DNA of 64,000 nucleotides, taken from positions 1 through 64,000 of the forward strand of contig MCFE01000402.1 of NCBI GenBank assembly GCA_002104905.1, written 5' to 3'. Both the position numbers and the translations under genes were made by a program. Position 1 is the first letter of the stretch. Each line of letters begins with the position of its first letter. Below the pieces are notes generated by a model, which was not told where the DNA came from, did no database searches, and saw nothing but the letters and a program-made list of their open reading frames with translations. The stretch comes from Basidiobolus meristosporus CBS 931.73. Lineage: Eukaryota; Basidiobolomycota; Basidiobolomycetes; Basidiobolales; Basidiobolaceae. Shown piece after piece: positions 45,409 to 56,411 of the stretch.

Positions 45409-46005
45409 ATGCTTTTCAAACCTTCCGTTCTTTGCTCGCTACTGATGGCCACCCTGGCCTATGGCGATCATGCGAAGTTTTTCAAGCCGGCTGACAGTAG
45501 CAGTGTGGCCGTCGCTTCCATATCCGACCACGGATTCAGTCCAATCCGCTACACTGATCAAGGTGTCATCTTCCCCTACTACATGCTGGATGAAGACATC
45601 GAGATTACTCCAGAGGAGGCTCAACTTCGTCGTCTGAAGATCGGCAGCATGGTGAAGCGTGCACCCCATCACAAGTACAAGAAGGTGACCAAGAAACATA
45701 GCAAGAAACACCACAAGAAGACTGAGCATAAGGTTGGAGAGAAGACCGATGTGGAGCCAATAATTGAACCAACCACCGGAGAGGTCGATGTCGATTCTCC
45801 TGTCAATGATGAGGCGGCGGTGGATGACCCGGATATTGCAGCTGACGAAGACAACGAGGATGACACTGACCCTGAGGAAGCCGAGCTCTGGGGTCGCTGG
45901 GGCCGTGGAAGGTGGGGACGCGGTCGGTGGGGACGTGGGAGATGGGGCCGTGGGAGATGGGGCCGTGGCAGATGGGGACGGGGTAGATGGGGAAGAAGAT
46001 GGTAA
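45409..46005 (+). CDS. GRW family B10
   Basis: Intact, 198 aa. Signal peptide MLFKPSVLCSLLMATLAYG; Lys/His block short, as in B9; private residues EPIIEPTTGEVDVDSP before the acidic block VDDPDIAADEDNEDD. Six GRGRW units, in which two successive DNA units are identical (GGGAGATGGGGCCGT), suggesting recent repeat duplication. Confidence 0.87.
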   Translation: MLFKPSVLCSLLMATLAYGDHAKFFKPADSSSVAVASISDHGFSPIRYTDQGVIFPYYMLDEDIEITPEEAQLRRLKIGSMVKRAPHHKYKKVTKKHSKKHHKKTEHKVGEKTDVEPIIEPTTGEVDVDSPVNDEAAVDDPDIAADEDNEDDTDPEEAELWGRWGRGRWGRGRWGRGRWGRGRWGRGRWGRGRWGRRW

Positions 46006-46589
46006 ACCCTAGGTGGCTCCCACCACATCCTCAATACCGAAGCAACAGCAAGACTTCTAGTTCATGTATTGATATGATTAGGCAGTGCGCATCCCAGCCA
46101 ATCATTATACAATAAATCAATTTTAGGAGTGATCACACCCACTATTGTGTCATTTTAGATTTATCACACATGGTATCATGATATGAAAGAGATTGGGTAC
46201 CTCTGGACAAATAAGCAGCTCACTCACATCTTGATCACGAGATATTGATGAAAGAAGTATAATCGTAAGGCTAGTAGTCAAAGATTCTTGAGGGCGTTTG
46301 CCGTTCTGGTCGCTCCCTGAGTGTGATCTGTATTAGCAATGGACACTGATAATACTAATTAGGCTCATTGGGCAGTGGGCCCATATCCAAGAGTAAGACT
46401 TCAACGGGTGAAAAGTTAAAATTCATACAAGCATTATGATAAGGTTGACTCAATATAGGTAGCTCCATGAGCTATATCTACTCTTGGGGGGCTCTTATGC
46501 ATAAAAATAGCGCCTTTGCTATCTCGAGAATCATACTAGAGCTTTCCAAAGTAGCTGTAAACCACTCTAGCAACAACTACCACTCGAGG
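46006..46589 (+). repeat. array spacer type II variant (before B11)
   Basis: Type II-like with local divergence (GCTCTTATGCATAAAAATAG kept; GCATTATGATAAGG in place of the TATAATAAGG element). No gene. Confidence 0.6.
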
Positions 46590-47186
46590 ATGCTTTTCAA
46601 ACCTTCCGTCCTTTACTCGCTACTGCTGGCCACCCTGGCCTATGGAGATCATACGAAGTTCTTCAAGCCAGCTGACAGTAGCATTATGGCCGTCGCTTCC
46701 GTGTCTGACCACGGATTCAGTCCAATCCGCTACACTGATCAAGGTGTCATCTTCCCCTACTACATGCTGGATGAAGACATCGAGATTACCCCAGAGGAGG
46801 CTCAGCTTCGTCGTCTGAAGATCGGGAGCATGGTGAAGCGTGCACCCCATCACAAGTACAAGAAGGTGACCAAGAAACATAGCAAGAAGCACCACAAGAA
46901 GACTGAGCATAAGGTTGGAGAGAAGACCGATGTGGAGCCAATGACTGAGCCAACCCACGGTGAGGGCGATGTCGATGCTCCTGTCAATGATGAGGCAGCG
47001 GTGGATGACCCAGATGTTGCAACTGACGAAGACAACGAGGATGACACTGACCCTGAGGAAGCCGAGCTCTGGGGTCGCTGGGGCCGTGGAAGGTGGGGAC
47101 GCGGTCGGTGGGGACGAGGCCGCTGGGGACGTGGGAGATGGGGCCGTGGCAGATGGGGACGGGGTAGATGGGGAAGAAGATGGTAA
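46590..47186 (+). CDS. GRW family B11
   Basis: Intact, 198 aa. Signal peptide MLFKPSVLYSLLLATLAYG; TKFFKPADSSIM; short Lys/His block; acidic block VDDPDVATDEDNEDD as in B5. Six GRGRW units and GRRW end. A long leader frame (MSYIYSWG...) exists upstream but runs through the TATA element and is not taken as coding. Confidence 0.87.
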   Translation: MLFKPSVLYSLLLATLAYGDHTKFFKPADSSIMAVASVSDHGFSPIRYTDQGVIFPYYMLDEDIEITPEEAQLRRLKIGSMVKRAPHHKYKKVTKKHSKKHHKKTEHKVGEKTDVEPMTEPTHGEGDVDAPVNDEAAVDDPDVATDEDNEDDTDPEEAELWGRWGRGRWGRGRWGRGRWGRGRWGRGRWGRGRWGRRW

Positions 47187-47770
47187 ATCCTAGGTGGCTC
47201 CCACCACATCCTCAATACCGAAGCAACAGCAAGACTTCTAGTTCATGTATTGATATTATTAGGCAGTGCTCATTGCAGCCAATTATCATGCAATAAATCA
47301 AATTTAGGCGTGATTACAAACACTATTGTTTCATTTGCGATTTATCACAAATGGTATTGTGATCTGACAAAACTCGGGTAACTCTAGTCTAATAAGCAGC
47401 CTGTCCACGTCTTGCTCACGAGATATTGTTGTAAGACTTACTATCGATAGACCAGTCTACAAGCTACCTTGAGGGCGTTTTCAGTACTATTCAGTCAATG
47501 AGTGTTATCTGTATTAGCAGTGGACACTGATAACACTAATTAGGCTCATTAGGCTGCGAGTGCATAGCCAAGAGTAAGACTTCAACGGGTGAAGTATTTG
47601 AAGCAGATCAAGCAATATAATAAGGTCAACTCAATATAGGTAGCTCCATGAGCTATATCTACTCTTGGGGGGCTCTTATGCATAAAAACAGCGCCTTTGC
47701 TATCTCGAGAATGATACTAGAGCTTTCCAAAGTAGCTGTAAATCACTCTAGCAACAACTACCACTCGAAG
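47187..47770 (+). repeat. array spacer type II variant (before B12)
   Basis: Diverged in its centre but keeps TATAATAAGG near 47617 and CATAAAAACAG near 47681. Confidence 0.6.
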
Positions 47771-48352
47771 ATGCTTTTCAAACCTTCCGTTCTTTGCTCG
47801 CTACTGCTGGCCACCCTAGCCTATGGAGATCACGCGAAGTTCTTTAAGCCAGCTGCCAGTAGCAGTGTGGCCGTCGCTTCCGTGTCTGACCACGGATTCA
47901 GTCCAATCCGCTACACTGATCAAGGTGTCATCTTCCCCTACTACATGCTGGATGAAGATATCGAGATTACCCCAGAGGAGGCTCAGCTTCGTCGTCTGAA
48001 GATCGGGAGTATGGTGAAGCGGGCGCCCCATCACAAGTACAAGAAGGTGACCAAGAAGCATAGCAAGAAGCATCACAAGAAGACCGAGCATGAGGTTGGA
48101 GAGAAGACGGATATGGAGCCAATGACTGAACCAACCACCGGTGAGGTTGATGTCGATGCTCCTGTCAATGATGAGGCAGCCGAGGATGACTTGGATATTG
48201 CAGCTGACGAAGACAACGAGGATGACACTGACCCTGAGGAAGCCGAGCTCTGGGGTCGCTGGGGCCGTGGAAGGTGGGGACGCGGTCGGTGGGGCCGTGC
48301 GAGATGGGGCCGTGGCAGATGGGGACGAGGTAGATGGGGAAGAAGATGGTAA
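47771..48352 (+). CDS. GRW family B12
   Basis: Intact, 193 aa, last B-type member. Signal peptide MLFKPSVLCSLLLATLAYG; short Lys/His block with TEHEVGEKTDME (two private changes); acidic block standard. Tail has five units, one altered to GRARW. The 3' flank (AATCCGAAATGGATTC) leaves the B consensus and marks the border to the next A block. Confidence 0.87.
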   Translation: MLFKPSVLCSLLLATLAYGDHAKFFKPAASSSVAVASVSDHGFSPIRYTDQGVIFPYYMLDEDIEITPEEAQLRRLKIGSMVKRAPHHKYKKVTKKHSKKHHKKTEHEVGEKTDMEPMTEPTTGEVDVDAPVNDEAAEDDLDIAADEDNEDDTDPEEAELWGRWGRGRWGRGRWGRARWGRGRWGRGRWGRRW

Positions 48353-48915
48353 ATCCGAAATGGATTCAATCAAGTCCTCAAAATTCTTGCCACAAGAACA
48401 GTTCTGGTACATGTATTGATATGATTAGGCAGTGCTCACCTTTGCCAACCATTATACAATAAAGTAGATTTTAGGAGTGACTGTTCCTCTCGATGATTCG
48501 TAACGATCATTTCAGGAATTATGACCTGTCATGCTTTCTGTATCGCAGAATGGGTTAGCAATAATCTCCAGTGTATAAACATGTCAATTCGCTTCATTCA
48601 TTTGGTAAGGTGATACAGTATCATAATAGTGTTTGTTATCTATGTTGGTAATCGCGTGTCTGACATCTATTCCATGGAATATTAGATCATTTTAAAAAAT
48701 ATCGACCTGTGTTGGTGGCCTTTTAAGTCGCGAATGATTTTGTGGTTTCTGAATTTGATGTGGCTTACGAGGTTAGATTTGAAAGAACGATATAATAAGG
48801 TGATGCTAGCATTTAGTTCTCAATGAGCTTATTTTGGTGCTAGAATTTGCTCATGAAAGCACCACATCTGTTCTCCCAAGAAGCAGATCTGAATTTTTTC
48901 AAGAGAAACGGAAAT
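48353..48915. other. intergenic, B12 to A3
   Basis: Spacer unlike the others except for GATATAATAAGGTG near 48791. No clear TATA box, in keeping with the broken state of A3. Confidence 0.5.
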
Positions 48916-49477
48916 ATGCAAACCTTCAATTCTCTGCCCCCTATTGATGGCAACTCTGGCTTATGGAGACCACTTGAAATTTATCAAGCCTTCCGCTAGT
49001 AATAATGCGGCCATTGCCTCCGTGTCCAACCGCGAATTCAACCCATTCCACAACACTGGCCATGGCGTCCTCATTCCTAACTACCTGATCAATAGGGAGA
49101 TTGAACTCGCACCAGAAGAAGTCCGCCTGCGTCGCTTGAATATTGGTGCATTGATTGAGAGCATACTCTCACTGAAAGCCTTGGGGTTCCCAAATGAGTT
49201 TGAGTTCAAGGGTGCAAGATTCATTAGCTTCGAGCCAACCGGTATATTCGACACAGGCGAGACTGGCATGAAATATGACACTACCAGTGATGAGGCAGTT
49301 GAAGATAACCCCGATATTACCGCTGATGATGAGGATGAGGATGAAGATGCCACTGACCCAGAAGAGGCCGAGCTATGGGGCAGGTTTGGTGGCTGTGGAC
49401 GTTGGAGACGAGGAAGATGGGGCCGTGGCAGGTGGCGTCGCGGCCGCTGGGGACGTCGTAGATGGGGAAGATGGTAG
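48916..49477 (+). pseudogene. GRW family A3, damaged signal peptide
   Basis: Relative to other copies, about five bases are missing just after the ATG at 48916 (ATGC-AAACCTTC), so that ATG is out of frame with the rest. The next in-frame Met (48946) would give MATLAYGDH only, without the hydrophobic core, so secretion is unlikely. From there the frame is open to TAG: IPNYLINREIELAPEE, LSLKALGFPNEFEFK, ISFEPTGIFDTGETG (shared with A8), acidic DDEDEDEDATDPEEAELW, and a tail with variants GGCGRW, GRRRW and one Cys. Confidence 0.75.
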
Positions 49478-50171
49478 ACTGCAGTGTGCCTCATTCTTTG
49501 CTCTAGTGGTGGATAAGGCCTAGAATGATATGTGAAATGTAACGTTGGTAACAACTACTTTCATAAAGCCTACGACTATAAAGAAGACAATAAAATTCTC
49601 TATTCCACAATATCTTGGTTACATTATACAGCTTTTGATGAGGTCTTAAATATCTAAACAGATTCCACTTTACATCCAATCCAAAGAACATGTTGATTAC
49701 TGTATATAAATATAACGGTCACGCAATAGCAACAGTAATTAATGAGGATGAACAGCTTGAAATCGAGAGATCAACCGTGGTAATACAGTATGTGAAATTC
49801 TCGTGTCATCATCTGCATTCGCAATACAAAAATAAACGGGTTGCTAACGAGGGCGAGAGTAAAACGATTGAAGGACTGGGTAGTATCTAATTAAAATTGG
49901 ATGGCAGATAACGGTGGTGTGAAGTATTCAAATAACTAACGATGGATCGAACTCTATTCCAAATGAGAATACTCGCTATGCTTCCTATTTGCTGCACCAT
50001 ACATCGCGAAGTATAGAGCTATAAATGGGCGAAGAGCAAAATAGAGATATATTAAAGTGAACGAAATGAACTCGAGTCTAAATAAGTAACTAGATGGCGA
50101 TAAAAAACATTAAATCCGCATCCGAAAAATCGTTATTCGACAACAACGCCTAATTACCCAATCGCAAAATA
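49478..50171. other. intergenic, A3 to A4
   Basis: AT-rich. A 66-codon frame at 49690-49890 has no family resemblance. Near the right end, GAGTCTAAATAAG (50074) and GATAAAAAAC (50099) match the promoter layout of other A copies. Confidence 0.5.
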
Positions 50172-50741
50172 ATGATGTTTCTCAAGTCTTCCGTTTTCTC
50201 CTCGTTCCTAATGGTCACTTTAGCTTACGGGGACCGTTCAATATTCTTCAAGCCAGCGACCAGCAACAATGCGGCCATTGCCTCCGTGTCCAACCGCGAA
50301 TTCAACCCATTCCACAACACTGGCCATGGCATCCTCATTCCAAACTACCTGATAAATCGAGAGGTTGAGCTCGCACCAGAAGAAATCCGTCGACGCCACC
50401 TGAATATTGGTGCATTGGTTGATCGCTTACTCTCGCTGAAGACCTTGGGGTTCGCAAACGAGTTTGAGTTCAAGAGGGCGAGATTCATTGACTTGGAGCC
50501 AGCCCATGAATTTGTCACCAAGAACACCGACATGAAGTATGGCACTACAAGTGATGAAGCAGTGAATGACAACTCCGACATTACTTCTGATAATGAGGAT
50601 GAAGATGACGAGGACACCAACCCAGAGGAAGCTGAGCTATGGGGAAGATTTGGTGGTCGTAGACGTTGGGGGCGTGGCAGATGGGGTCGCGGAAGGTGGG
50701 GACGCGGTCGCTGGGGACGTGGAAGATGGGGAAGATGGTAG
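50172..50741 (+). CDS. GRW family A4
   Basis: Intact, 189 aa. Signal peptide is distinct (MMFLKSSVFSSFLMVTLAYG), followed by RSIFFKPATSNN. From NREFNPFHNTGHG onward it is nearly the same as A5 and A6, so the divergence is limited to the N-terminus and promoter. Acidic block DNEDEDDEDTNPEEAELW; tail RFGGRRRW then GRGRW units ending GRW. Confidence 0.87.
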   Translation: MMFLKSSVFSSFLMVTLAYGDRSIFFKPATSNNAAIASVSNREFNPFHNTGHGILIPNYLINREVELAPEEIRRRHLNIGALVDRLLSLKTLGFANEFEFKRARFIDLEPAHEFVTKNTDMKYGTTSDEAVNDNSDITSDNEDEDDEDTNPEEAELWGRFGGRRRWGRGRWGRGRWGRGRWGRGRWGRW

Positions 50742-51375
50742 ACTGCAATATGCCGCATTCTTCGCTTCACTTACGGAGATACTTCCTGGGATGGCATCTG
50801 AAAAATACCTCAGTTGTATTTTCAAGTAATGATTGAACCGGTCATGCTAAATAAAGACTTCTCATCTATGCAACAGTTCCTTCATTTTGTTATCTGAATA
50901 TTCTAACAGATGCTCTAGACAAGTTTGGCTACAACAGCATGCCTCAATGTCAATTCCATGTGTATTGGTCAATGCGAAGCCTTCTTCCCCATAATTGCCT
51001 CTGATGTCGTCATGATGAATATGCTATAGCTAAAATGCCGACTTGCGAGTCAGGTACTAGCTATGTATTCTGCAGCTCTCTGGAGTTTCCAGCAGCAGAA
51101 TATTCACTTGCGGTATACAAATTTCCAAGAAATACATTCACTTAGCCGACTATATGTAGTCTACTCAAGCTTGACACCCGATCCATTTATTATTTGTTGT
51201 GTTAGTTACGTCGATGCTCCAAAGGCAATGAGTTTAATAAAGCATGCCTGGATTGGGTGAATTGAATGATAATGAGTCTAACTAAGCAATTCAACCAGAA
51301 TAAAAGCGCATCAAAGAGTCTCCAAAAACTCAGACTTGAGCTCTCCAAAGCAACTACACCTAAAAGTACCCGAAG
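50742..51375 (+). repeat. array spacer B, right copy
   Basis: Near-identical to 32516-33150 (see there). Dyad TGAATTG 51258-51264 / CAATTCA 51287-51293 and TATA element AATAAAAGCGC at 51299 serve A5. Confidence 0.85.
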
Positions 51376-51942
51376 ATGTTTCCTAAAATTGCCATTGTCG
51401 GTTCGCTCTTGATGGCCACCCTGGCCTATGGCGACCATTTTAAGTTCTTCAAGCCAGCGACCAGCAACAATGCGGCCATTACCTCCGTGTCCAACCACGA
51501 ATTCAACCCATTCCACAACACTGGCCATGGCATCCTCATTCCAAACTACCTGATAAATCGAGAGGTTGAGCTCGCACCAGAAGAAATCCGTCGACGCCAC
51601 CTGAATATTGGTGCATTGATTGATCGCTTACTCTCGCTGAAGACCTTGGGGTTCGCAAACGAGTTTGAGTTCAAGAGGGCAAGATTCATTGACTTGGAAC
51701 CAGCCCATGAGTTTGTCACCAAGAACACCGACATGAAGTATGGCACTACAAGTGATGAAGCAGTGAACGACAACTCTGACATGACTTCTGACAATGTGGA
51801 TGAAGATGACGAGGACACCAACCCAGAGGAAGCTGAGCTATGGGGAAGATTTGGTGGTCGTAGACGTTGGGGACGTGGTAGATGGGGTCGTGGACGATGG
51901 GGACGCGGTCGCTGGGGACGTGGTAGATGGGGAAGATGGTAA
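51376..51942 (+). CDS. GRW family A5
   Basis: Intact, 188 aa. Signal peptide MFPKIAIVGSLLMATLAYG; FKFFKPATSNNAAIT; LINREVELAPEEIRRRHLNIG core. Acidic block carries DNVDEDDEDTN, shared only with A6. Tail starts RFGGRRRW. It ends TGGTAAACTACAG, the same 3' junction as A0. Confidence 0.88.
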   Translation: MFPKIAIVGSLLMATLAYGDHFKFFKPATSNNAAITSVSNHEFNPFHNTGHGILIPNYLINREVELAPEEIRRRHLNIGALIDRLLSLKTLGFANEFEFKRARFIDLEPAHEFVTKNTDMKYGTTSDEAVNDNSDMTSDNVDEDDEDTNPEEAELWGRFGGRRRWGRGRWGRGRWGRGRWGRGRWGRW

Positions 51943-52512
51943 ACTACAGTGAATTTCACAATTTGCTCACAAGTCTGGATCATCACCAAGATTAGGCCTA
52001 ATAAATGCCTAGAGCGATATGTGAAATGTAACATTAGCACTAACCGCTTTAATAAAGCCTACAACAATTGTAAGACACTCAAATTCACTATCCTACCATT
52101 TCATAGCAGTAATATACAGCTTTCAGCAAGACCGCAAATGTTAAAGCAGTATTCACCTGCAGATGACTGCCAAAGAATCACTTATCCCTACTATGCCTAC
52201 TCATTAGGTAGTACTCTGGAGTTTTCTGGTAACAGAATAGCCACTTGCAACATTCAAAGGATCGTGAACTAATTCACTTTGCTGGCTACTTATTAGGCTA
52301 CTCAAGCTTAGTGACCGATCTATATCCTATTTGTTGCGTTTATTATCCCAGCATTTTGATGACGGTGAGTATAATAAACCATATCTGAATTGAGTGAATT
52401 GAATGATAATGAGTCTAACTAAGCAATTCAACCAGAATAAAAGCGCATCAAAGAGTCTCCAAAAACTCAGACTTGAGCTCTCCAAAGCAACTACACCCAA
52501 AAGTACCCGAAG
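51943..52512 (+). repeat. array spacer A, right copy
   Basis: Near-identical to 31379-31948 (between A0 and A1). A 107-codon frame present in both spacers differs at replacement sites between them and is treated as chance. Dyad 52395-52401 / 52424-52430. Confidence 0.85.
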
Positions 52513-53079
52513 ATGTTTCCTAAAATTGCCATTGTCGGTTCGCTCTTGATGGCCACCCTGGCCTATGGTGACCATTTGAAGTTCGTTAAGCCAGCAACCA
52601 GCAACAATGCAGCCATTGCCTCCGTGTCCAACCACGAATTCAACCCATTCCACAACACTGGCCATGGCATCCTCATTCCAAACTACCTGATAAATCGAGA
52701 GGTTGAGCTCGCACCAGAAGAAATCCGTCGACGCCACCTGAATATTGGTGCATTGATTGATCGCTTACTCTCGCTGAAGACCTTGGGGTTCGCAAACGAG
52801 TTTGAGTTCAAGAGGGCGAGATTCATTGACTTGGAGCCAGCCCATGAGTTTGTCACCAAGAACACCGACATGAAGTATGGCACTACAAGTGATGAAGCAG
52901 TGAACGACAACTCTGACATGACTTCTGACAATGTGGATGAAGATGACGAGGACACCAACCCAGAGGAAGCTGAGCTATGGGGAAGATTTGGTGGTCGTAG
53001 ACGTTGGGGACGTGGCAGATGGGGTCGCGGAAGGTGGGGACGCGGTCGCTGGGGACGTGGTAGATGGGGAAGATGGTAG
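52513..53079 (+). CDS. GRW family A6
   Basis: Intact, 188 aa. The 5' part follows A1 (HLKFVKPATSNN) and the 3' part follows A5 (FKRARF, DNVDEDD, RRRW tail), a mosaic that suggests gene conversion. Tail of five units ending GRW. After the stop the flank changes to a type seen also after A2. Confidence 0.88.
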   Translation: MFPKIAIVGSLLMATLAYGDHLKFVKPATSNNAAIASVSNHEFNPFHNTGHGILIPNYLINREVELAPEEIRRRHLNIGALIDRLLSLKTLGFANEFEFKRARFIDLEPAHEFVTKNTDMKYGTTSDEAVNDNSDMTSDNVDEDDEDTNPEEAELWGRFGGRRRWGRGRWGRGRWGRGRWGRGRWGRW

Positions 53080-53710
53080 ACTGCAATGTGCTTCGTTCTT
53101 TGCCCCAATGGTGCAAACAATTTCTTGGATGGCAGCTAAAGAACGCCTGTGTTATATTTTCAAGCAAAGATTGATCCAGTTGTACTAAATAAAGACTATT
53201 CATCAACGCAACAGTACAATCATTGTTATTTGAAGATTTCAATAAATGTTCTTGATATAAAAGACACCTCAATGGTAACTCGATATACAATATTCAACAT
53301 AAGACCTTTCTCCTTATGAGTACCTTAAATGCTATAGTAATATATATGTGACTACAAAGCCTATCCGTGAAACTACAAAAAATTTACTCTCCCGGTTGTA
53401 CTCCAAGATTTACCAGCAGCTCAACGTTTGCTTGCGACATTTAAATGACTGAGATATCGATGCATTTACCTGATTACTCGTTTGTCTACTCAATCTTGGT
53501 ATTCAATCTATTTCTTACTTCCTGTGCTTACTTTCCCTACGCCTTGAATACGATGAGTATAATAAGGCATATATGAGTTGAGAGAGCTGACTGATAACGA
53601 GTCTAACTAATCAAATCAGTCAGAATAAAAGCACACCAAAGAGTCTCAAAAAATTCAGATTTGAGCTCTCGAAAGCAAGTGCAAGTACCTCAACTGACAA
53701 GTTACTAAGA
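53080..53710. other. array spacer, A6 to A7
   Basis: No gene. Promoter of A7 with TATAATAAGG near 53558, a 9-bp inverted repeat CTGACTGAT (53587-53595) / ATCAGTCAG (53615-53623) around GAGTCTAACTAA, and AATAAAAGCAC at 53624. Confidence 0.6.
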
Positions 53711-54277
53711 ATGTTTCCTAATATTTCTATTGCCTGCACAATACTGATGGCCACCCTGGCCTATGGCGACCATTTTAAGTTCTTCAAGCCAGCGACCAGC
53801 AACAATGCGGCTATTGCCTCCGTGTCCAACCACGGATTCAACCCATTCCACAACACTGGCCATGGCATCCTCATTCCTAACTACCTGATCAATAGAGAGA
53901 TTGAACTCGCACCAGAAGAAGTCCGCCTGCGTCGCTTGAATATTGGTGCATTGATTGATCGCTTACTCTCGCTGAAGACCTTGGGGTTCCCGGATGAATT
54001 TGAGTTCAAGGGGGTAAGATTCATTGACTTGGAGCCAGCCCATGAGTTTGTCACCAAGAACACCGACATGAAGTATGGCACTACAAGTGACGAGGCAGTG
54101 AATGACAACTCCGACATTACTTCAGATAATGAGGATGAAGATGACGAGGACACCAACCCAGAGGAAGCTGAGCTATGGGGAAGATTTGGCGGTCGTAGAC
54201 GTTGGGGGCGTGGCAGATGGGGTCGCGGAAGGTGGGGACGCGGTCGCTGGGGACGTGGTAGATGGGGGAGATGGTAG
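53711..54277 (+). CDS. GRW family A7
   Basis: Intact, 188 aa. Signal peptide MFPNISIACTILMATLAYG is the most changed of the A type after A4. Core EEVRLRRLNIGALIDRL follows A3/A8, while LEPAHEFVTKNTDMKYG follows A4-A6: another mosaic. Acidic block and RRRW-type tail as in A4. Confidence 0.88.
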   Translation: MFPNISIACTILMATLAYGDHFKFFKPATSNNAAIASVSNHGFNPFHNTGHGILIPNYLINREIELAPEEVRLRRLNIGALIDRLLSLKTLGFPDEFEFKGVRFIDLEPAHEFVTKNTDMKYGTTSDEAVNDNSDITSDNEDEDDEDTNPEEAELWGRFGGRRRWGRGRWGRGRWGRGRWGRGRWGRW

Positions 54278-54480
54278 ACTACAATGTGCCGCATTCTTAG
54301 CTCCAATGGTGGAAACACTTCGTGGGATAGCAGCCAAAGAACATTTATGCTCTATTTTCAAGTAAAGATTGTACCGGTCACACTAAATAAAGACATCCCA
54401 ATTACGCAATAGTACAATCACTGTTATTTGAATACTTTGGCATATGCTATCGGCATGGCTAGCTATAAAAATGCACACCA

Positions 54481-54675
54481 ATGCTTAGAACACCGCAAGC
54501 CAATGCAGATACAAGATCAGAGCGAAATGGGGATTCTACAGCAATTGAGGAGGAGGAGGCCGATTCTGGGGCAAAGTGCTTACAAAATTCCGCCAAGATT
54601 GACCGTGGCCACAAGTATCGTAGTGTCAGAGGGTATAAACGTGGGCATGGACATAAACACGGGAACAGGACATAG
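54481..54675 (+). pseudogene. possible GRW-like relic
   Basis: A short frame with an acidic run (STAIEEEEADSGAK) followed by a basic Arg/His/Gly/Lys end (RGHKYRSVRGYKRGHGHKHG). The order of charges resembles a family tail, but there is no GRGRW unit, signal peptide or core. It may be a very old remnant or chance. Confidence 0.25.
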
Positions 54676-55841
54676 GTAGAGACGCAGACATGAACACAAA
54701 TGCGGGCAACGGTAGGAGTATGAGTATGAGTATAAGTATGAGCTCAGTCAATAATGATAAATCACCTCCCTTATCGTGAGTGAAAGTAAAGCTGAATTTA
54801 TCAACGACCTTCAATTGCCCCACCGGTAAGTACAGCAAATGCAAATGTCGATTTTCACTCTACAATAAACTGCATTCAGCTGTGACCACTCCATTTGTTT
54901 AAAAAGATTGGGAGAAAACAGAATGGAATTGTTGCGAATTGGCTAAATTTCTGGGTGCTGTTTTAAAATGCATCACCGTATGCAACATTGACCAATATAA
55001 TACAGCGTTCCTCAACACAACTCTAAGATATTGACCAACTTTCAAATCCAAAGAGTGCAATAATTATTTTCATTAGTAAACAATATTTGCCGGTGTAAAC
55101 AAGGTAGCTATAGATATTCACGTAGAGATTGTGAAACCACTGGCGAATTCTGCAATAATGGTATTAACATCGCCAACAAAATTTGTTTCCAAACTCCAAG
55201 TGATTATTTGTTGAGACAGAATGGAATATATTTTTCGATTCATATCAATGTTGCAAATTCATTTCATCGAAATGGAATGCTCAAAATACCACAGCACTGT
55301 GGCAAGGGTCTATGTGCGATATGTCGACTCCAATTTATGATTGTTTGAATTGGAGTTATGAGATATAGGATTAGCCAATTCCTCAAATATGAGATGAAAA
55401 ATAGATACAATATACTACTATGTGCATCCTTACAAAGACCGAGTTACCGTAATACAAAAGACTTTTCAACAAGCTTTACAAATATTGATATTGCTTGATG
55501 GGGCGCATAGTATGTGGCCAAAACATTATCCGCACGTCCGATGAATAAGGATCCAAACGGGATCATCATTACTGGGAAAGCATAGCCGACATTCAAATAA
55601 TTGCAAACCCCCTCTACATACCAGAGCTCCTACTGTACTACTCGGCTTAGAGATATAATTCCTGTCGTTTTAGCAAACGAGAAAGTTAAATAAACAATAA
55701 GTGAGGTAGGTCGAAGTATAATAAACTAAGAGTGTAAAAGCCAACTACCAATGAGTCTAAATAAGCGATTCGTTTGAGATAAAAGCGCACAAAGTAACCT
55801 CCAGAAAGTCAGTAGTAAACAGCTCCAACAAATAACCAAAG
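54676..55841. other. long intergenic region, A7 to A8
   Basis: About 1.2 kb, AT-rich, no gene. A short AGTATGAGTATGAG repeat lies near 54716. The A8 promoter at the right end has TATAATAAACTAAG (55718), GAGTCTAAATAAG (55753) and GATAAAAGCGC (55778). Confidence 0.5.
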
Positions 55842-56411
55842 ATGTTTCCTAAACTCTCCTTTGTCTGCTCGCTCTTGATGGCCACCCTGACACATGGTGA
55901 CCATACGAAGTTCTTCAAGCCAGCCGCCAGCAACAGTGCGGCTATTGCTTCCGTGTCCAACCACGAATTCAACCCATTCCATAACACTGGCCATGGCGTC
56001 CTCATTCCTAACTACCTGATCAATAGGGAGATTGAACTCGCACCAGAAGAAGTCCGCCTGCGTCGCTTGAATATTGGTGCATTGATTGATCGCTTACTCT
56101 CGCTGAAGACCTTGGGGTTCCCGGATGAGTCCGAGCTCAAGGGTGCAAGATTCATTAGCTTCGAGCCAACCGGTATATTTGCCACAGGCGAGACTGGCAT
56201 GAAATATGGCACTACCAGTGATGAGGCAGTTGAAGATAACCCCGATATTACCGCTGATGATGAGGATGGGGATGAAGATGCCACTGACCCAGAGGAGGCC
56301 GAGCTATGGAGAAGATTTGGTGGCCGTGGACGTTGGGGACGAGGCAGATGGGGTCGCGGACGGTGGGGACGTGGTAGAAGGGGCAGATGGGGAAGATGGG
56401 GTAGATGGTAG
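55842..56411 (+). CDS. GRW family A8
   Basis: Intact, 189 aa. Signal peptide MFPKLSFVCSLLMATLTHG, TKFFKPAASNSA. The middle follows A3 (ISFEPTGIFATGETG), the core is EEVRLRRLNIGALIDRL, and the acidic block is DDEDGDEDATDPEEAELW. The tail is rearranged: RRFGGRGRW, GRGRW, GRGRRGRW, then GRWGRW, i.e. shorter spacing at the end. Confidence 0.87.
   Translation: MFPKLSFVCSLLMATLTHGDHTKFFKPAASNSAAIASVSNHEFNPFHNTGHGVLIPNYLINREIELAPEEVRLRRLNIGALIDRLLSLKTLGFPDESELKGARFISFEPTGIFATGETGMKYGTTSDEAVEDNPDITADDEDGDEDATDPEEAELWRRFGGRGRWGRGRWGRGRWGRGRRGRWGRWGRW

Noticed and set aside
36400-48352. Regular repeats with spacing, CRISPR-like at first glance
   Set aside because: The units are about 1.1 kb gene-plus-spacer duplications and 15-bp coding repeats in a eukaryotic genome.
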